A stretch of DNA of 64,000 nt from Streptomyces sp. CB02400 (lineage in GTDB: Bacteria; Actinomycetota; Actinomycetes; Streptomycetales; Streptomycetaceae): positions 1 to 64,000 of the forward strand of contig NZ_LIWB01000018.1 in NCBI RefSeq assembly GCF_001905725.1. Direction: 5' to 3'. Made by a program: the position numbers and the translations under genes. This document shows, one piece after another, positions 17,029-26,432 of the stretch; positions within the stretch are counted from its first letter, which is position 1, and each line of letters begins with the position of its first letter. The notes under the pieces were generated by a model. That model worked only from the letters and a program-made list of their open reading frames with translations. It was not told the DNA's origin and did not search any database.

Positions 17029-19782
17029 GTGATCCGTTACGACGCCCTGGACGCCCTTCCCGTACGCGAGGCCCTGCCGGGGCTGACCGACGCGCTCGAC
17101 GCGCACGGCACCGCCGTCCTGGTGGCGCCGCCCGGTACCGGTAAGACGACGCTGGTGCCGCTGGCGCTGGCGGGGCTGCTCGGGAACGGGCCCGCGCGGC
17201 GGGTGGTGGTCGCCGAGCCGCGGCGGATCGCGGCCCGCGCGGCGGCACGGCGGATGGCGTGGCTGCTGGGTGAGCGGGTCGGCGGGTCGGTCGGTTTCAC
17301 CGTGCGCGGGGAGCGGGCGGTGGGGCGGCACACGCGCGTGGAGGTCGTCACGACCGGTGTGCTCCTTCAGCGCCTCCAGCGCGACCAGGAGCTGTCCGGG
17401 GTGGACGTGGTGGTGCTCGACGAGTGCCACGAGCGGCATCTGGACGCGGACACGGCGGCGGCGTTCCTGTGGGACGTGCGCGAGGCGCTGCGCCCGGAGC
17501 TGCGGCTGGTGGCCGCGTCGGCGACGACGGACGCGGAGGGCTGGGCACGACTGCTGGGGGACGCGCCGGTGGTTCAAGCGCGCGGTGCCGCGTTCCCGGT
17601 GGACGTGGTGTGGGCGCCGCCCGCGCGTGCGGTACGGCCGCCGCACGGGATGCGGGTCGATCCGGCGCTGCTGACGCATGTGGCGTCGGTGGTGCGGCGG
17701 GCGCTGGCGGAGCGGGACGGGGACGTGCTGGCGTTCCTGCCGGGGGTCGGCGAGATCGCCCGGGTGGCCGGGCAGCTCGGGGGCCTCGGGGACGTCGACG
17801 TGCTCCAGGTGCACGGGCGGGCGCCGGCCGCCGTGCAGGACGCGGTGCTGTCCGTCGGGGAACGGCGCCGGGTGGTGCTGGCGACCTCGGTCGCGGAGTC
17901 GTCGCTGACGGTTCCCGGGGTGCGGGTGGTCGTGGACTCCGGGCTGGCGCGCGAGCCGCGCGTGGACCACGCGCGGGGGCTCAGCGCGCTGACGACGGTA
18001 CGGGCCTCCCGCGCGGCGGGGCTCCAGCGGGCGGGGCGGGCCGGGCGTGAGGCGCCGGGGGCGGTGTACCGGTGCTGGGCGGAGGCGGAGGACGCGCGGC
18101 TGCCGCGGTTCCCCTCCCCCGAGATCAAAGTGGCCGACCTGACGGCGTTCGCGCTCCAGGCGGCCTGCTGGGGCGACCCGGACGCCTCGGGGCTGGCACT
18201 GCTGGATCCCCCGCCGGCCGGGGCGATGGCGGCGGCCCGCTCCGTCCTGACGGCGATCGGCGCGGTGGGCCCCGACGGGCGGGCCGGCGAACGCGGGGCA
18301 CGGCTGGCCCGCCTGGGCCTGCACCCGCGCCTGGGCCGCGCCCTGCTGGACGCGGCACCGGCGGTGGGCCCGGGCCTCGCGGCCGAAGTGGTCGCCCTGA
18401 TCAGCGAGGAGCCGCCGCGCGAGTACGGCGACGACCTCACCGCCGCGCTGCGGACCGTCCGCCGCGGGGGTGACGCGTACGCCGCGCGGTGGCGCAAGGA
18501 GGTCAGCCGCCTCCGCGGGCTCGTGTCCGAGCCCACGCGGCCCTCCCCGCCGACACCGGCGGACCGGTCCGGCACCCGTGCCGCCACCGTCCGGCCCCCG
18601 GGGCAGGCGGCAGGGGGCGGCGCCCCGCCCACCGCGCAGACGGCCGACGGGAACGGCACTCGGGCCGTCGGCGCACCGGACACGCCCGTCTCGGGCACCC
18701 CGCGGGGGCCGGGCGGTGGGAACGCCGGGACGGTGGCGTCGCGGGCGGCTGAGAGCTCTCGGCCCTCGTGGGGGGACGGAGCCGGCTTCCGGCCTGTGGT
18801 CGGGGGCGGGGAGGACCTGCGGGTCGGGCTTGTTGTCGCGCTGGCCTTTCCCGAGCGGGTGGCCCGCACGGAGGGTGGTTCGTATCTGATGGTGGGTGGG
18901 ACGCGGGCCGAGGTGGGGGCTGGGTCGCGGTTGCGGGGGGCCGAGTGGGTCGCCGTCGCCGTGGCCGATCGGCCTGTGGGGCGGGGGCACGCGCGCGTGC
19001 AGCTCGGGGGCGTTGTCGACGAGGGGGTCGCGCGGGTCGCGGCGGGGGCGTTGCTGGAGTACCGGGAAGAAGTGGGCTGGGGCGACGGGGACGTCGTCGC
19101 GCGGCGGGTCGAGCGGCTCGGGGCGGTGGAGGTGGCCGTGCGGGCGTATGCCGACGCCGACCCCTCGCTCGTACAGGACGCGCTGCTGGACGGGCTGCGG
19201 CGGGAGGGGTTCGGGCTGCTGCGGTGGCCGGCCGGGGCCGTCGTACTGCGGCAGCGGCTGGCGTTCCTGCACGGGCGGCTCGGCGCGCCGTGGCCCGATG
19301 TCTCCGACGAGGCGCTGCACGCGCGCGTGGCGGAGTGGCTGGAGCCGGAACTGAGCCGGGCCCGGCGACGGGCCGATCTCGCGCGGATCGACGCCGGGCA
19401 GGCACTCGCGCGGCTGCTGCCCTGGGCCTCCGGGGAGGCCGTGCGGCTCGACGAGCTCGCCCCCGAGCGGATCACCGTACCCAGTGGGTCCGGAATCCGG
19501 ATCGACTACTCCGATCCGGAGCAGCCGGTGCTCGCGGTCAAACTCCAGGAGATGTTCGGGCTCCAGGAGTCGCCGCGGGTGGCCGGGGTGCCGCTGCTGG
19601 TGCACCTGCTGTCCCCGGCCGGGCGGCCCGCCGCCGTGACCGCCGACCTCGCCTCGTTCTGGCGGGACGGCTACAAGGGCGTACGGGCCGAACTGCGCGG
19701 GCGCTACCCCAAGCACCCCTGGCCGGAGGATCCGGCCACCGCCGAGCCGACCCGGCACACCAACGCGCGGCTCAGGCGGTGA
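17029..19782 (+). CDS. hrpB: ATP-dependent helicase HrpB
   Basis: The 917-residue protein is a DEAH/RHA-type superfamily-2 helicase of the HrpB group. Walker A APPGTGKTT lies at residues 33-41, the Walker B box reads DECH at 131-134, then SATTD, and motif VI QRAGRAGREAPG. The HrpB-specific C-terminal domain follows (LEPELSRARRRADLARIDAG). The start is GTG at 17029, four bases after the previous stop. A Pro/Thr/Gly-rich insert of about 80 residues at roughly 505-590 breaks the helical domain. The RNA substrate of HrpB is unknown in most bacteria. Confidence 0.93.
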   Translation: MIRYDALDALPVREALPGLTDALDAHGTAVLVAPPGTGKTTLVPLALAGLLGNGPARRVVVAEPRRIAARAAARRMAWLLGERVGGSVGFTVRGERAVGRHTRVEVVTTGVLLQRLQRDQELSGVDVVVLDECHERHLDADTAAAFLWDVREALRPELRLVAASATTDAEGWARLLGDAPVVQARGAAFPVDVVWAPPARAVRPPHGMRVDPALLTHVASVVRRALAERDGDVLAFLPGVGEIARVAGQLGGLGDVDVLQVHGRAPAAVQDAVLSVGERRRVVLATSVAESSLTVPGVRVVVDSGLAREPRVDHARGLSALTTVRASRAAGLQRAGRAGREAPGAVYRCWAEAEDARLPRFPSPEIKVADLTAFALQAACWGDPDASGLALLDPPPAGAMAAARSVLTAIGAVGPDGRAGERGARLARLGLHPRLGRALLDAAPAVGPGLAAEVVALISEEPPREYGDDLTAALRTVRRGGDAYAARWRKEVSRLRGLVSEPTRPSPPTPADRSGTRAATVRPPGQAAGGGAPPTAQTADGNGTRAVGAPDTPVSGTPRGPGGGNAGTVASRAAESSRPSWGDGAGFRPVVGGGEDLRVGLVVALAFPERVARTEGGSYLMVGGTRAEVGAGSRLRGAEWVAVAVADRPVGRGHARVQLGGVVDEGVARVAAGALLEYREEVGWGDGDVVARRVERLGAVEVAVRAYADADPSLVQDALLDGLRREGFGLLRWPAGAVVLRQRLAFLHGRLGAPWPDVSDEALHARVAEWLEPELSRARRRADLARIDAGQALARLLPWASGEAVRLDELAPERITVPSGSGIRIDYSDPEQPVLAVKLQEMFGLQESPRVAGVPLLVHLLSPAGRPAAVTADLASFWRDGYKGVRAELRGRYPKHPWPEDPATAEPTRHTNARLRR

Positions 19783-19806
19783 TCCGTTCGTTCCGTTCCG
19801 GTTCCG

Positions 19807-21588
19807 TCAGGTGGTGGGGCTCGCCGACGGGCTGTCCGACGGGGCCGGAGTCTCCGTCTCGGCCGGATTCTCCGTCTCGGCCGGGGGCTCCGTCTCGGTC
19901 GGCGGCGCCGCCACGGTCAGCTCGATCGTGACGGTCGCTCCGCCCGGGGTGGTGACGCGGAGCAGGAACGTGCCCTCGGTGTCGTCCGCGTAGAGCTGAG
20001 GCAGCTTCAGCAGGCCGTCCGCGTCCGTCGGCAGACCGCTCAGGGTGCGTACGGCCTTGCCGTCGGCGTCCTTGAAGTAGGGGCCCTTGTCGTTCTCGGT
20101 CGGGTCCTCGGCCGACTTGATGAGCGTCGCGGTGGCGGCGACCTTGTCGGCGACGGCACCCTTGTACGTGGCCTTCAGCTCGACCGCGTCCGCGAACTCG
20201 CCGCCCGGCGTGCAGGTCAGCTCCTTCGTACTGGTGCGGACGAGGGTGTCGGCGGCGCGCTCGGTGACCGTCGCCCGGTAGGCGACGCCCTTGACCGTCC
20301 GGCCGACCACGGTGGCCTGGACGATGACGGAACCGGTCTTCTCGCCCGCCTGGAGCGCGGGGGCCACGGCGACGCCCGAGCTGTCGGTGACGACGGTGGC
20401 CACGCTCTCGCCGCCGGTGAAGGTGGTGTCGGTGTCACTGATGACGGTGAAGCGGATCCGCACCTTGGCCACGGCCTTGCCGGCGTCCGTCTCCGCGCGG
20501 GCGCTCATCCGCTCGGTGAACGCGTCGCCCGCCATCGCGGTGAACTGCGCGGTACCGGCGTTCTCCAGGTGGTCCACCGTGTCGGTGGGGGTGGGCGGGG
20601 TGGTGGGTGGAGTGGTGGGCGGGGTGGTGGTGGGCGGCGGCGTGTTCGGGGTGCCGGAGTCGGCCGGCTTCTCCGGCTTCGGGCTGGGCTTCGGCGACGG
20701 CGACGTGCTCGGCGGCGTGCTCGGCGCCGTCGGGGAAGGACGCACCGTGCCGGTGCTGTCGCTGCGGTCCCTGGGCAGCGTGCCGGTGCCGTCGGGGATC
20801 TCGTGCGTGCCCCTGCGGTAGTACTCCAGCCACGACATGACGGTGTTCAGGTACTCCGTCGACTGGTTGTAGCTGAGGATCGCCCGGTCGAGGTCCCGCT
20901 GGTCGGACAGGTCCCAGCCGTTGCGGCACAGGTAGTGGCCGGCGGCGAGGGCGGCGTCGTAGATGTTGTTGGGGTCCTCACGGCCGTCGCCGTTGCCGTC
21001 GCGGCCCGCCCACTCCCAGGTGGAGGGGATGAACTGCATGGGGCCGACGGCCTGGTCGTAGGAGCTGTTGCCGTCGTAGGCACCGTTGTCGGTGTCCTTG
21101 ATGAGGGCGAAGCCGTTGCCGTCGAGCTGGGGGCCGAGGATGGGCGAGAGGGTGGTGCCGTCGGCGTCGACGCGTCCGCCGCGGGCCTGACCGGACTCCA
21201 CCTTGCCGATGGCGGCGAGGAGTTGCCAGGGCAGGTTGCAGCCGGGCTTCTTCTCGCGCAGTGTCGCCTCGGCCCGCTTGTAGGCGTCGAGGACCGTCGC
21301 CGGTATGCCGGCCTCGGTCACGCCGGACGTGTCCGTTCCGGTGCTCGCGGACGGGGCGGGGTTGGGGCTGTTGAGCGGCGGCAGGTCCGTGTAGTACGGC
21401 GAGTTGCCGGTCGCGCCGGCGTCGGCGGCCTCCTCGGACGAGGGCGTGGCGTCCGAGGTGGTCTGCCCTCCCTGACCGTCGGTCGTCGCGCCGGGGGCCT
21501 GGGACGCGGCCAGGGCCGCCACCGCCGCCGCGGCGACGGCGGTGGTCGTCACTCCCTTGCGCAGCCTCCTGCCGAATTGCGCCGCCAT
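19807..21588 (-). CDS. secreted lytic transglycosylase with C-terminal Ig-like region
   Basis: The 593-residue exported murein hydrolase has a signal peptide (RRLRKGVTTTAVAAAAVAAL, ending near residue 35). An SLT-type lysozyme-like domain follows at about 95-270: CNLPWQLLAAIGKVESGQA, with the catalytic Glu in VESG; VGPMQFIPSTWEWAGRDGNG; and AGHYLCRNGWDLSD. This layout matches MltB/SltB-like actinobacterial enzymes that cut peptidoglycan glycan strands. A Pro/Thr/Ser-rich linker (290-335) leads to beta-sandwich-like repeats (340-555) and a PAETE-type tail. No c-di-AMP riboswitch was found in the 280 bases upstream. Confidence 0.88.
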   Translation of the reverse strand: MAAQFGRRLRKGVTTTAVAAAAVAALAASQAPGATTDGQGGQTTSDATPSSEEAADAGATGNSPYYTDLPPLNSPNPAPSASTGTDTSGVTEAGIPATVLDAYKRAEATLREKKPGCNLPWQLLAAIGKVESGQARGGRVDADGTTLSPILGPQLDGNGFALIKDTDNGAYDGNSSYDQAVGPMQFIPSTWEWAGRDGNGDGREDPNNIYDAALAAGHYLCRNGWDLSDQRDLDRAILSYNQSTEYLNTVMSWLEYYRRGTHEIPDGTGTLPRDRSDSTGTVRPSPTAPSTPPSTSPSPKPSPKPEKPADSGTPNTPPPTTTPPTTPPTTPPTPTDTVDHLENAGTAQFTAMAGDAFTERMSARAETDAGKAVAKVRIRFTVISDTDTTFTGGESVATVVTDSSGVAVAPALQAGEKTGSVIVQATVVGRTVKGVAYRATVTERAADTLVRTSTKELTCTPGGEFADAVELKATYKGAVADKVAATATLIKSAEDPTENDKGPYFKDADGKAVRTLSGLPTDADGLLKLPQLYADDTEGTFLLRVTTPGGATVTIELTVAAPPTETEPPAETENPAETETPAPSDSPSASPTT

Positions 21589-21874
21589 AGAGTGAGCCCC
21601 TCCCGTGAACGCCGTGACGTCCGTCAGCCTGTGTTGTGTTCGCCCTGTTGTGACGATCTACCCGCCCCGCTGGTTGCCCTCCTGTGGGCATCCGGCACGA
21701 CGGCCCTCGCGACCCTACGGCAACTTCCTTTGCGCGGACACCTGTTCATGCCCGATATTCACCGGTTCACCACGTTCCCGTGGGGCGGAGGTCGGTACGG
21801 GGCGTCACGCATACTGGGGCCTGCCGATCAAGTGGGTCCGCGGGCCCGGTCAACCACTGTCACGAGGAGCCGCG

Positions 21875-22729
21875 TTGCCGTTCACGCTGAGCCATGCGGC
21901 GGCGGTGCTGCCCGCCGTGCGCACGGACGGGAGGGGGCGGGGCACCCTGGTTCCCGCCGTACTGGTCGCGGGCAGCTTCGCGCCCGACATGACCTATTAC
22001 GCGGCGAGTGTCCTGTCCGGGGCGATGGAGTTCGGTGACGTCACCCATGCGTTCTGGGGTGTGTTCACGGTCGACGTGCTCATCGCCTGGGCGCTGGTGG
22101 GGCTGTGGCTGCTGGTGCGCGAACCGCTGGTGGCGCTGTTGCCGCGGGCCCGGCAGGGACGGGCGGCGGCGCTGCTGCGCTGCGGGGCGCCGCGTGCGCG
22201 GACACGGCCGTCGCTGGTGGCGCGCTGGTACGTCTCGGCCGTGGTGGGGGCGTCGACGCATGTGGTCTGGGACGCGTTCACGCATCTCGACCGGTGGGGG
22301 ATGCGGGTGTTTCCCGTGCTCGGCGAGAAGGTGGCGGGGTCGCCGCTGTACTGGTACCTGCAGTACGGCGGTTCGGCGGTGGCCGCGGTCGTCATCGCGC
22401 TGTTCGTGGCGCGGGCGCTGCGGCGGACGGCCCCCGGGGGCGAGCCGGTGGGGGTGCCCGTGCTGTCCGCCGGGGACCGGTGGTGGGCCGTCGCGCTGCT
22501 CGGCGGGTGCGCGGTGGTGGCCGCGGTGCAGCGGGCCTCGCGGTGGTGGGCCTACTGGGGCTCGACCGCGAAGCCCTGGGAACTGATTCCGACGGCGTGC
22601 TTCGGGGCGGGCGCGGGGCTGGTCCTCGCGCTGCCGCTGTACGCGGCGGCCGTCAGGGTGTGGCGTCCGGCCACGGGGGTCCCTGCGAGCGCCGGTACGC
22701 GGCGGCCGGACCGTACGGGCGCACGCTGA
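21875..22729 (+). CDS. DUF4184-family membrane protein
   Basis: A polytopic membrane protein of 284 residues. The start is a TTG at 21875, giving the family-typical opening PFTLSHAAAVLP, with ACGAGGAGC just upstream; the frame is open much further but without coding character. Conserved features are FTLSHAAAVLP, SFAPDMTYY, and THVVWDAFTH with its His and Asp. This pattern resembles metal-dependent phosphohydrolase-like membrane proteins, but the function is unknown. Six to seven helices are predicted. Its 3' end overlaps the convergent gene at 22653 by 77 bases. Confidence 0.85.
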   Translation: MPFTLSHAAAVLPAVRTDGRGRGTLVPAVLVAGSFAPDMTYYAASVLSGAMEFGDVTHAFWGVFTVDVLIAWALVGLWLLVREPLVALLPRARQGRAAALLRCGAPRARTRPSLVARWYVSAVVGASTHVVWDAFTHLDRWGMRVFPVLGEKVAGSPLYWYLQYGGSAVAAVVIALFVARALRRTAPGGEPVGVPVLSAGDRWWAVALLGGCAVVAAVQRASRWWAYWGSTAKPWELIPTACFGAGAGLVLALPLYAAAVRVWRPATGVPASAGTRRPDRTGAR

Positions 22730-23087
22730 GGGTGTCGCTCGCCGCGACGAACACGGTGACGGTGCGGACCGGGCGGGGGCGGGGGCGGGGCAGCAGGGTG
22801 AGCACGAGGGTGAGGTAGGCGCGGGCCAGCTCGGCCCACAGCCGCCACGGCGGCTGCTCGCCCACGAGGACCCCGGCGGTGGGGGTGCGGGCGGTTCGCC
22901 GGCGGCCGTCGGCGATACGGCGGCCGAGGTCCGCCGTGGCGCTGCGCAGCGCGGTCGCGAGGGTGGCGGGGGTGCGGGCGGTACTTGCGGAGGCCGCGAA
23001 GACCGGGACCGGCGGAGACAGCGTGTGTCCGCCGGGGCGCGGGGGTGCGTTGCCTGCCGCTGTGCGGTGAAGCATGCGTATACCCAT
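22653..23087 (-). CDS. hypothetical protein (144 aa), start uncertain
   Basis: This minus-strand frame encodes a product with a coherent middle: TLATALRSATADLGRRIADG, then GEQPPWRLWAELARAYLTLV followed by LTLLPRPRPR, which suggests one amphipathic or membrane-associated helix. No family is recognised. ATG codons at 23087 and 23075 are the likely starts; the frame extends further into repeat sequence, which I exclude. The overlap with the convergent DUF4184 gene lowers confidence, since strongly coding sequence opposite a real gene can be a shadow. Confidence 0.4.
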   Translation of the reverse strand: MGIRMLHRTAAGNAPPRPGGHTLSPPVPVFAASASTARTPATLATALRSATADLGRRIADGRRRTARTPTAGVLVGEQPPWRLWAELARAYLTLVLTLLPRPRPRPVRTVTVFVAASDTLSVRPYGPAAAYRRSQGPPWPDATP

Positions 23088-23159
23088 GCATGGCATGGTG
23101 TCCGGCCCTGCGGGCGGGGGCTTTCCCGCAGGGGCCACGCGAGTGAAGGTTTCCGATCC

Positions 23160-23432
23160 TGGGGGCTGCGCCCCCAACCCCCCTCCGGCCCTGGACGGGC
23201 CTCGTCCTCAATCGCCGGACGGGCTGGAAACGCAGACCTCGTCCCCAGGCTCCCCGGACGGGCTGGAAACGCAGACCTCGTCCTCGAACGCCAGGCTGGA
23301 AGCTCAGGCCTCGTCCTCGAACGCCAGGCTGGAAGCTCAGGCCTCGTCCTCGAACTCCCCCGGACGGGCTGGGAAAACCAGCCCCTCCGGCGTTTGAGGA
23401 GCGGGGGTGCGGGGGCGGAGCCCCCGGAAGGG
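23160..23432. repeat. palindromic intergenic element, copy downstream of polA
   Basis: Sequence between the hypothetical gene and the polA stop consists of ctgggggctgcgcccccaac, a block with cctcgtcctcaatcgccgga, and the inverted end cagcccctccggcgtttgag. Internal tandem duplications (ggaaacgcagacctcgtcc twice and aggctggaagctcaggcctc twice) have enlarged it. A shorter copy lies at 26249-26372 on the other side of polA. The ends are inverted copies of each other (cgccgga ... tccggcg). Confidence 0.75.
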
Positions 23433-26159
23433 CTAATGTGCCGCCGACTCCCAGTCCGGGCCCGCGCCCACCGAGACGCCCAGGGGGACCCGGAGCTCGA
23501 CCGCGGACGCCATTTCGCGGCGGACCAGGTCCTCCACCGCGGTGCGCTCGCCGGGGGCCAGTTCCAGGACGATTTCGTCGTGGACCTGGAGGAGCGTGCG
23601 GGAGCGCAGGTCCGCCTCGCGCAGGGCGCGGTCCACGTTCAGCATGGCGATCTTGACGATGTCCGCCGCCGTGCCCTGGATCGGCGCGTTCAGCGCCATG
23701 CGCTCCGCCGCCTCGCGGCGCTGGCGGTTGTCGCTGTTGAGGTCGGGCAGGTAGCGGCGGCGGCCGAAGAGCGTCGCCGTGTAGCCGGTCGCCCTCGCCT
23801 CGTCGACGACCCGGCGCAGATAGTCCCGTACGCCGCCGAAGCGCTCGAAGTACGCGTCCATCAGGGCGCGTGCCTCCGCCGCCTCGATGTTGAGCTGCTG
23901 GGAGAGGCCGAAGGCCGACAGCCCGTACGCCAGCCCGTACGACATCGCCTTGATCTTGCGGCGCATCTCCGCGTCCACGGCGGACTGCTCGACGGAGAAC
24001 ACCTGGGCCGCCGCCGTGGTGTGCAGGTCCTCGCCCGAGGTGAACGCCTCGATCAGGCCGGCGTCCTCGGAGAGGTGGGCCATCACGCGCAGCTCGATCT
24101 GGCTGTAGTCGGCGGTGAGGAGCGACTCGAAGCCCTCGCCGACGACGAAGCCGCGGCGGATCGCGCGGCCCTCGTCCGTGCGGACCGGGATGTTCTGGAG
24201 GTTGGGGTCCGTCGAGGACAGCCGGCCCGTCGCGGCGACCGTCTGGTTGAACGTGGTGTGGATACGGCCGTCCGCGGCGATCGTCTTGATCAGGCCCTCG
24301 ACGGTGACGCGCAGCTTCGCCTGCTCACGGTGGCGGAGCATGATCACCGGCAGTTCGTTGTCGGTCTGCGTGGCGAGCCAGGCCAGGGCGTCGGCGTCCG
24401 TGGTGTAGCCGGTCTTCGTCTTCTTCGTCTTCGGCAGGGCCAGCTCGCCGAAGAGGACCTCCTGGAGCTGCTTGGGCGAGCCCAGGTTGAACTCGTGCCC
24501 CGCCGCCGCGTGCGCCTCCTTCACCGCCTGCTGCACGGCGCCCGCGAACATCTGCTCCATCGCCTGGAGGTGGTCCCGGTCGGCCGCGATGCCGTGCCGC
24601 TCCATGCGGGCGAGCAGCGCGGACGTGGGCAGCTCCATGTCGCGGAGCAGGTCGGCCGCGCCCACTTCTTCGAGGCGGCTCTCGAAGGCCCCGCCCAGGT
24701 CGAGGATGGCGCGGGCCTGCACCATCAGTGCCTCGGCCTCCGCTCCGTCGTCCGCGCCGAAGGCGAGCTGGCCGTCGGGTGCGGCGGCGGGCGCCAGCTC
24801 GCGGTGCAGGTACTCCAGGGACAGCGCGTCCAGGTCGAAGGAGCGACGGCCCGGCTTCACCAGGTACGCGGCGAGCGCGGTGTCCATGGTGACGCCCTCG
24901 ATGGTCCAGCCGTGCTCGGCGAAGACCCGCATCGCGCCCTTGGCGTTGTGGAACACCTTGGGGCGGGCCGGGTCGGCGAGCCAGGCCGTGAGCGCCCGCT
25001 CGTCGGCCTCGTCCAGCTCGGACGGGTCGAACCAGGCGGCCGGTCCGGCGGCCGTGGCCAGCGCGACCTCGGCGACCGAGCCGGTGCCGAGGGCCCAGGT
25101 GTCGACCGTGGCGACGCCGAGCGGGCCGGTGCCGTGCTCGGTGAGCCAGGCGGTCAGCCCGCCGGTGCCCAGCACCGTGCCGTCCAGCTCCACGCCCTCC
25201 GCGACGACCGGGGTGGCCTCGGCCTCCTCCGCGCCCGGGTCGACGGCGAACAGCCGCTCGCGCAGCGACGGGTTCCTGATCTCCAGGGTGTCCAGGATCA
25301 TCGCCACGGCCTTGCGGTCGTAGGCGGTCCGCGCCAGGTCGAGGACGCCCTTGGGCAGCTCGACGGCGCGCTCCAGCTCGGTGAGGCGGCGGTTGAGCTT
25401 GACCGCCTCCAGGTGGTCGCGCAGGTTCTGCCCGGCCTTGCCCTTGACCTCCTCGGCACGCTCGACCAGCTCGGCGAAGGAGCCGAACTGGTTGATCCAC
25501 TTCGCGGCCGTCTTCTCGCCGACGCCGGGGATGCCGGGCAGGTTGTCCGACGGGTCGCCGCGCAGCGCCGCGAAGTCGGGGTACTGGGCGGGGGTCAGGC
25601 CGTACTTCTCGACGACCTTCTCCGGGGTGAACCGGGTCAGCTCGGAGACGCCCTTCGTCGGGTACAGCACCGTGGTGCGCTCGGAGACGAGCTGGAAGGA
25701 GTCACGGTCGCCGGTGACGATCAGCACCTCGAAGCCCTCGGCCTCGGCCTGGGTGGCGAGGGTGGCGATGATGTCGTCCGCCTCGAAGCCCTCGACGGCG
25801 AAGCGGTCGGCGTGCATCGCGTCGAGGAGCTCGCCGATGAGCTCGACCTGGCCCTTGAACTCGTCCGGCGTCTTGGAGCGGTTCGCCTTGTACTCGGTGA
25901 ACTCCTCCGAGCGCCATGTCTTGCGGGAGACGTCGAAGGCTACGGCGAAGTGGGTGGGGGACTCGTCACGGAGGGTGTTGGCCAGCATCGACGCGAAGCC
26001 GTAGATCGCGTTGGTCGGCTGGCCCGTCGCGGTGGTGAAGTTTTCCGCGGGCAGCGCGAAGTACGCGCGGTACGCGAGGGAGTGCCCGTCCATGAGCATC
26101 AGGCGGGGGCGGGGGCCGGTGGGGGGCTGGTCGGTCTTCTTCGATGCTGTGTCTGCCAC
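23433..26159 (-). CDS. polA: DNA polymerase I
   Basis: Replication and repair polymerase of 908 residues from a GTG at 26159 (VADTASKKTDQ), preceded by AGGATCGG; a 17-codon longer frame lacks family similarity. Domains: 5'-3' exonuclease (about 20-310, with MLMDGHSLAYRAYFALP, GFEADDIIATLA and IPGVGEKTAAKW), a 3'-5' exonuclease-like domain that lacks the full set of acidic metal ligands as in other actinobacterial PolA, and the polymerase. Polymerase motif A is DYSQIELRVMAHL, motif B RRKIKAMSYGLAYGLS, motif C LQVHDEIVLE. It processes Okazaki fragments and fills repair gaps. It stands as a single gene between two repeat elements. Confidence 0.97.
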   Translation of the reverse strand: MADTASKKTDQPPTGPRPRLMLMDGHSLAYRAYFALPAENFTTATGQPTNAIYGFASMLANTLRDESPTHFAVAFDVSRKTWRSEEFTEYKANRSKTPDEFKGQVELIGELLDAMHADRFAVEGFEADDIIATLATQAEAEGFEVLIVTGDRDSFQLVSERTTVLYPTKGVSELTRFTPEKVVEKYGLTPAQYPDFAALRGDPSDNLPGIPGVGEKTAAKWINQFGSFAELVERAEEVKGKAGQNLRDHLEAVKLNRRLTELERAVELPKGVLDLARTAYDRKAVAMILDTLEIRNPSLRERLFAVDPGAEEAEATPVVAEGVELDGTVLGTGGLTAWLTEHGTGPLGVATVDTWALGTGSVAEVALATAAGPAAWFDPSELDEADERALTAWLADPARPKVFHNAKGAMRVFAEHGWTIEGVTMDTALAAYLVKPGRRSFDLDALSLEYLHRELAPAAAPDGQLAFGADDGAEAEALMVQARAILDLGGAFESRLEEVGAADLLRDMELPTSALLARMERHGIAADRDHLQAMEQMFAGAVQQAVKEAHAAAGHEFNLGSPKQLQEVLFGELALPKTKKTKTGYTTDADALAWLATQTDNELPVIMLRHREQAKLRVTVEGLIKTIAADGRIHTTFNQTVAATGRLSSTDPNLQNIPVRTDEGRAIRRGFVVGEGFESLLTADYSQIELRVMAHLSEDAGLIEAFTSGEDLHTTAAAQVFSVEQSAVDAEMRRKIKAMSYGLAYGLSAFGLSQQLNIEAAEARALMDAYFERFGGVRDYLRRVVDEARATGYTATLFGRRRYLPDLNSDNRQRREAAERMALNAPIQGTAADIVKIAMLNVDRALREADLRSRTLLQVHDEIVLELAPGERTAVEDLVRREMASAVELRVPLGVSVGAGPDWESAAH

Positions 26160-26248
26160 GTGTCCGATCCTGCCACGTGGCACTGACAGCGGGGGGCGGG
26201 TGTGTGTCATGGGGTTGATTCGCCCCCTCCGCCCCTTCCCGTCCCGTT

Positions 26249-26372
26249 CCTGGGGGCTGTGCCCCCAGACCCCCTTCGGCCCTGAACGGGCCTTGTCCTC
26301 AAACGCCGGACGGGCTGACTTCCAGCCCCTCCGGCGTTTGAGGAGCGGGGGTCCGGGGGCAGCGCCCCCGGG
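26249..26372. repeat. palindromic intergenic element, copy upstream of polA
   Basis: A compact version of the 23160-23432 element: ctgggggctgtgcccccaga, cttgtcctcaaacgccggac, a short loop, then the inverted partner cagcccctccggcgtttgag and cggg-type ends. The arms caaacgccgga / tccggcgtttg form a perfect hairpin. Confidence 0.8.
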
Positions 26373-26432
26373 GTGGGGGCGTGGCAGGATCGGGGGTCTA
26401 CCTCATGCGTGTATGTGGAACAGGAGTGCGCG

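Noticed and set aside
16723..19758. Minus-strand frame of 1011 codons opposite hrpB
   Set aside because: Pro/Arg/His-rich shadow of the plus-strand helicase gene; no domain.
21589..21874. c-di-AMP (ydaO) riboswitch upstream of the lytic transglycosylase
   Set aside because: Expected for some Streptomyces wall hydrolases, but no conserved riboswitch core could be seen.
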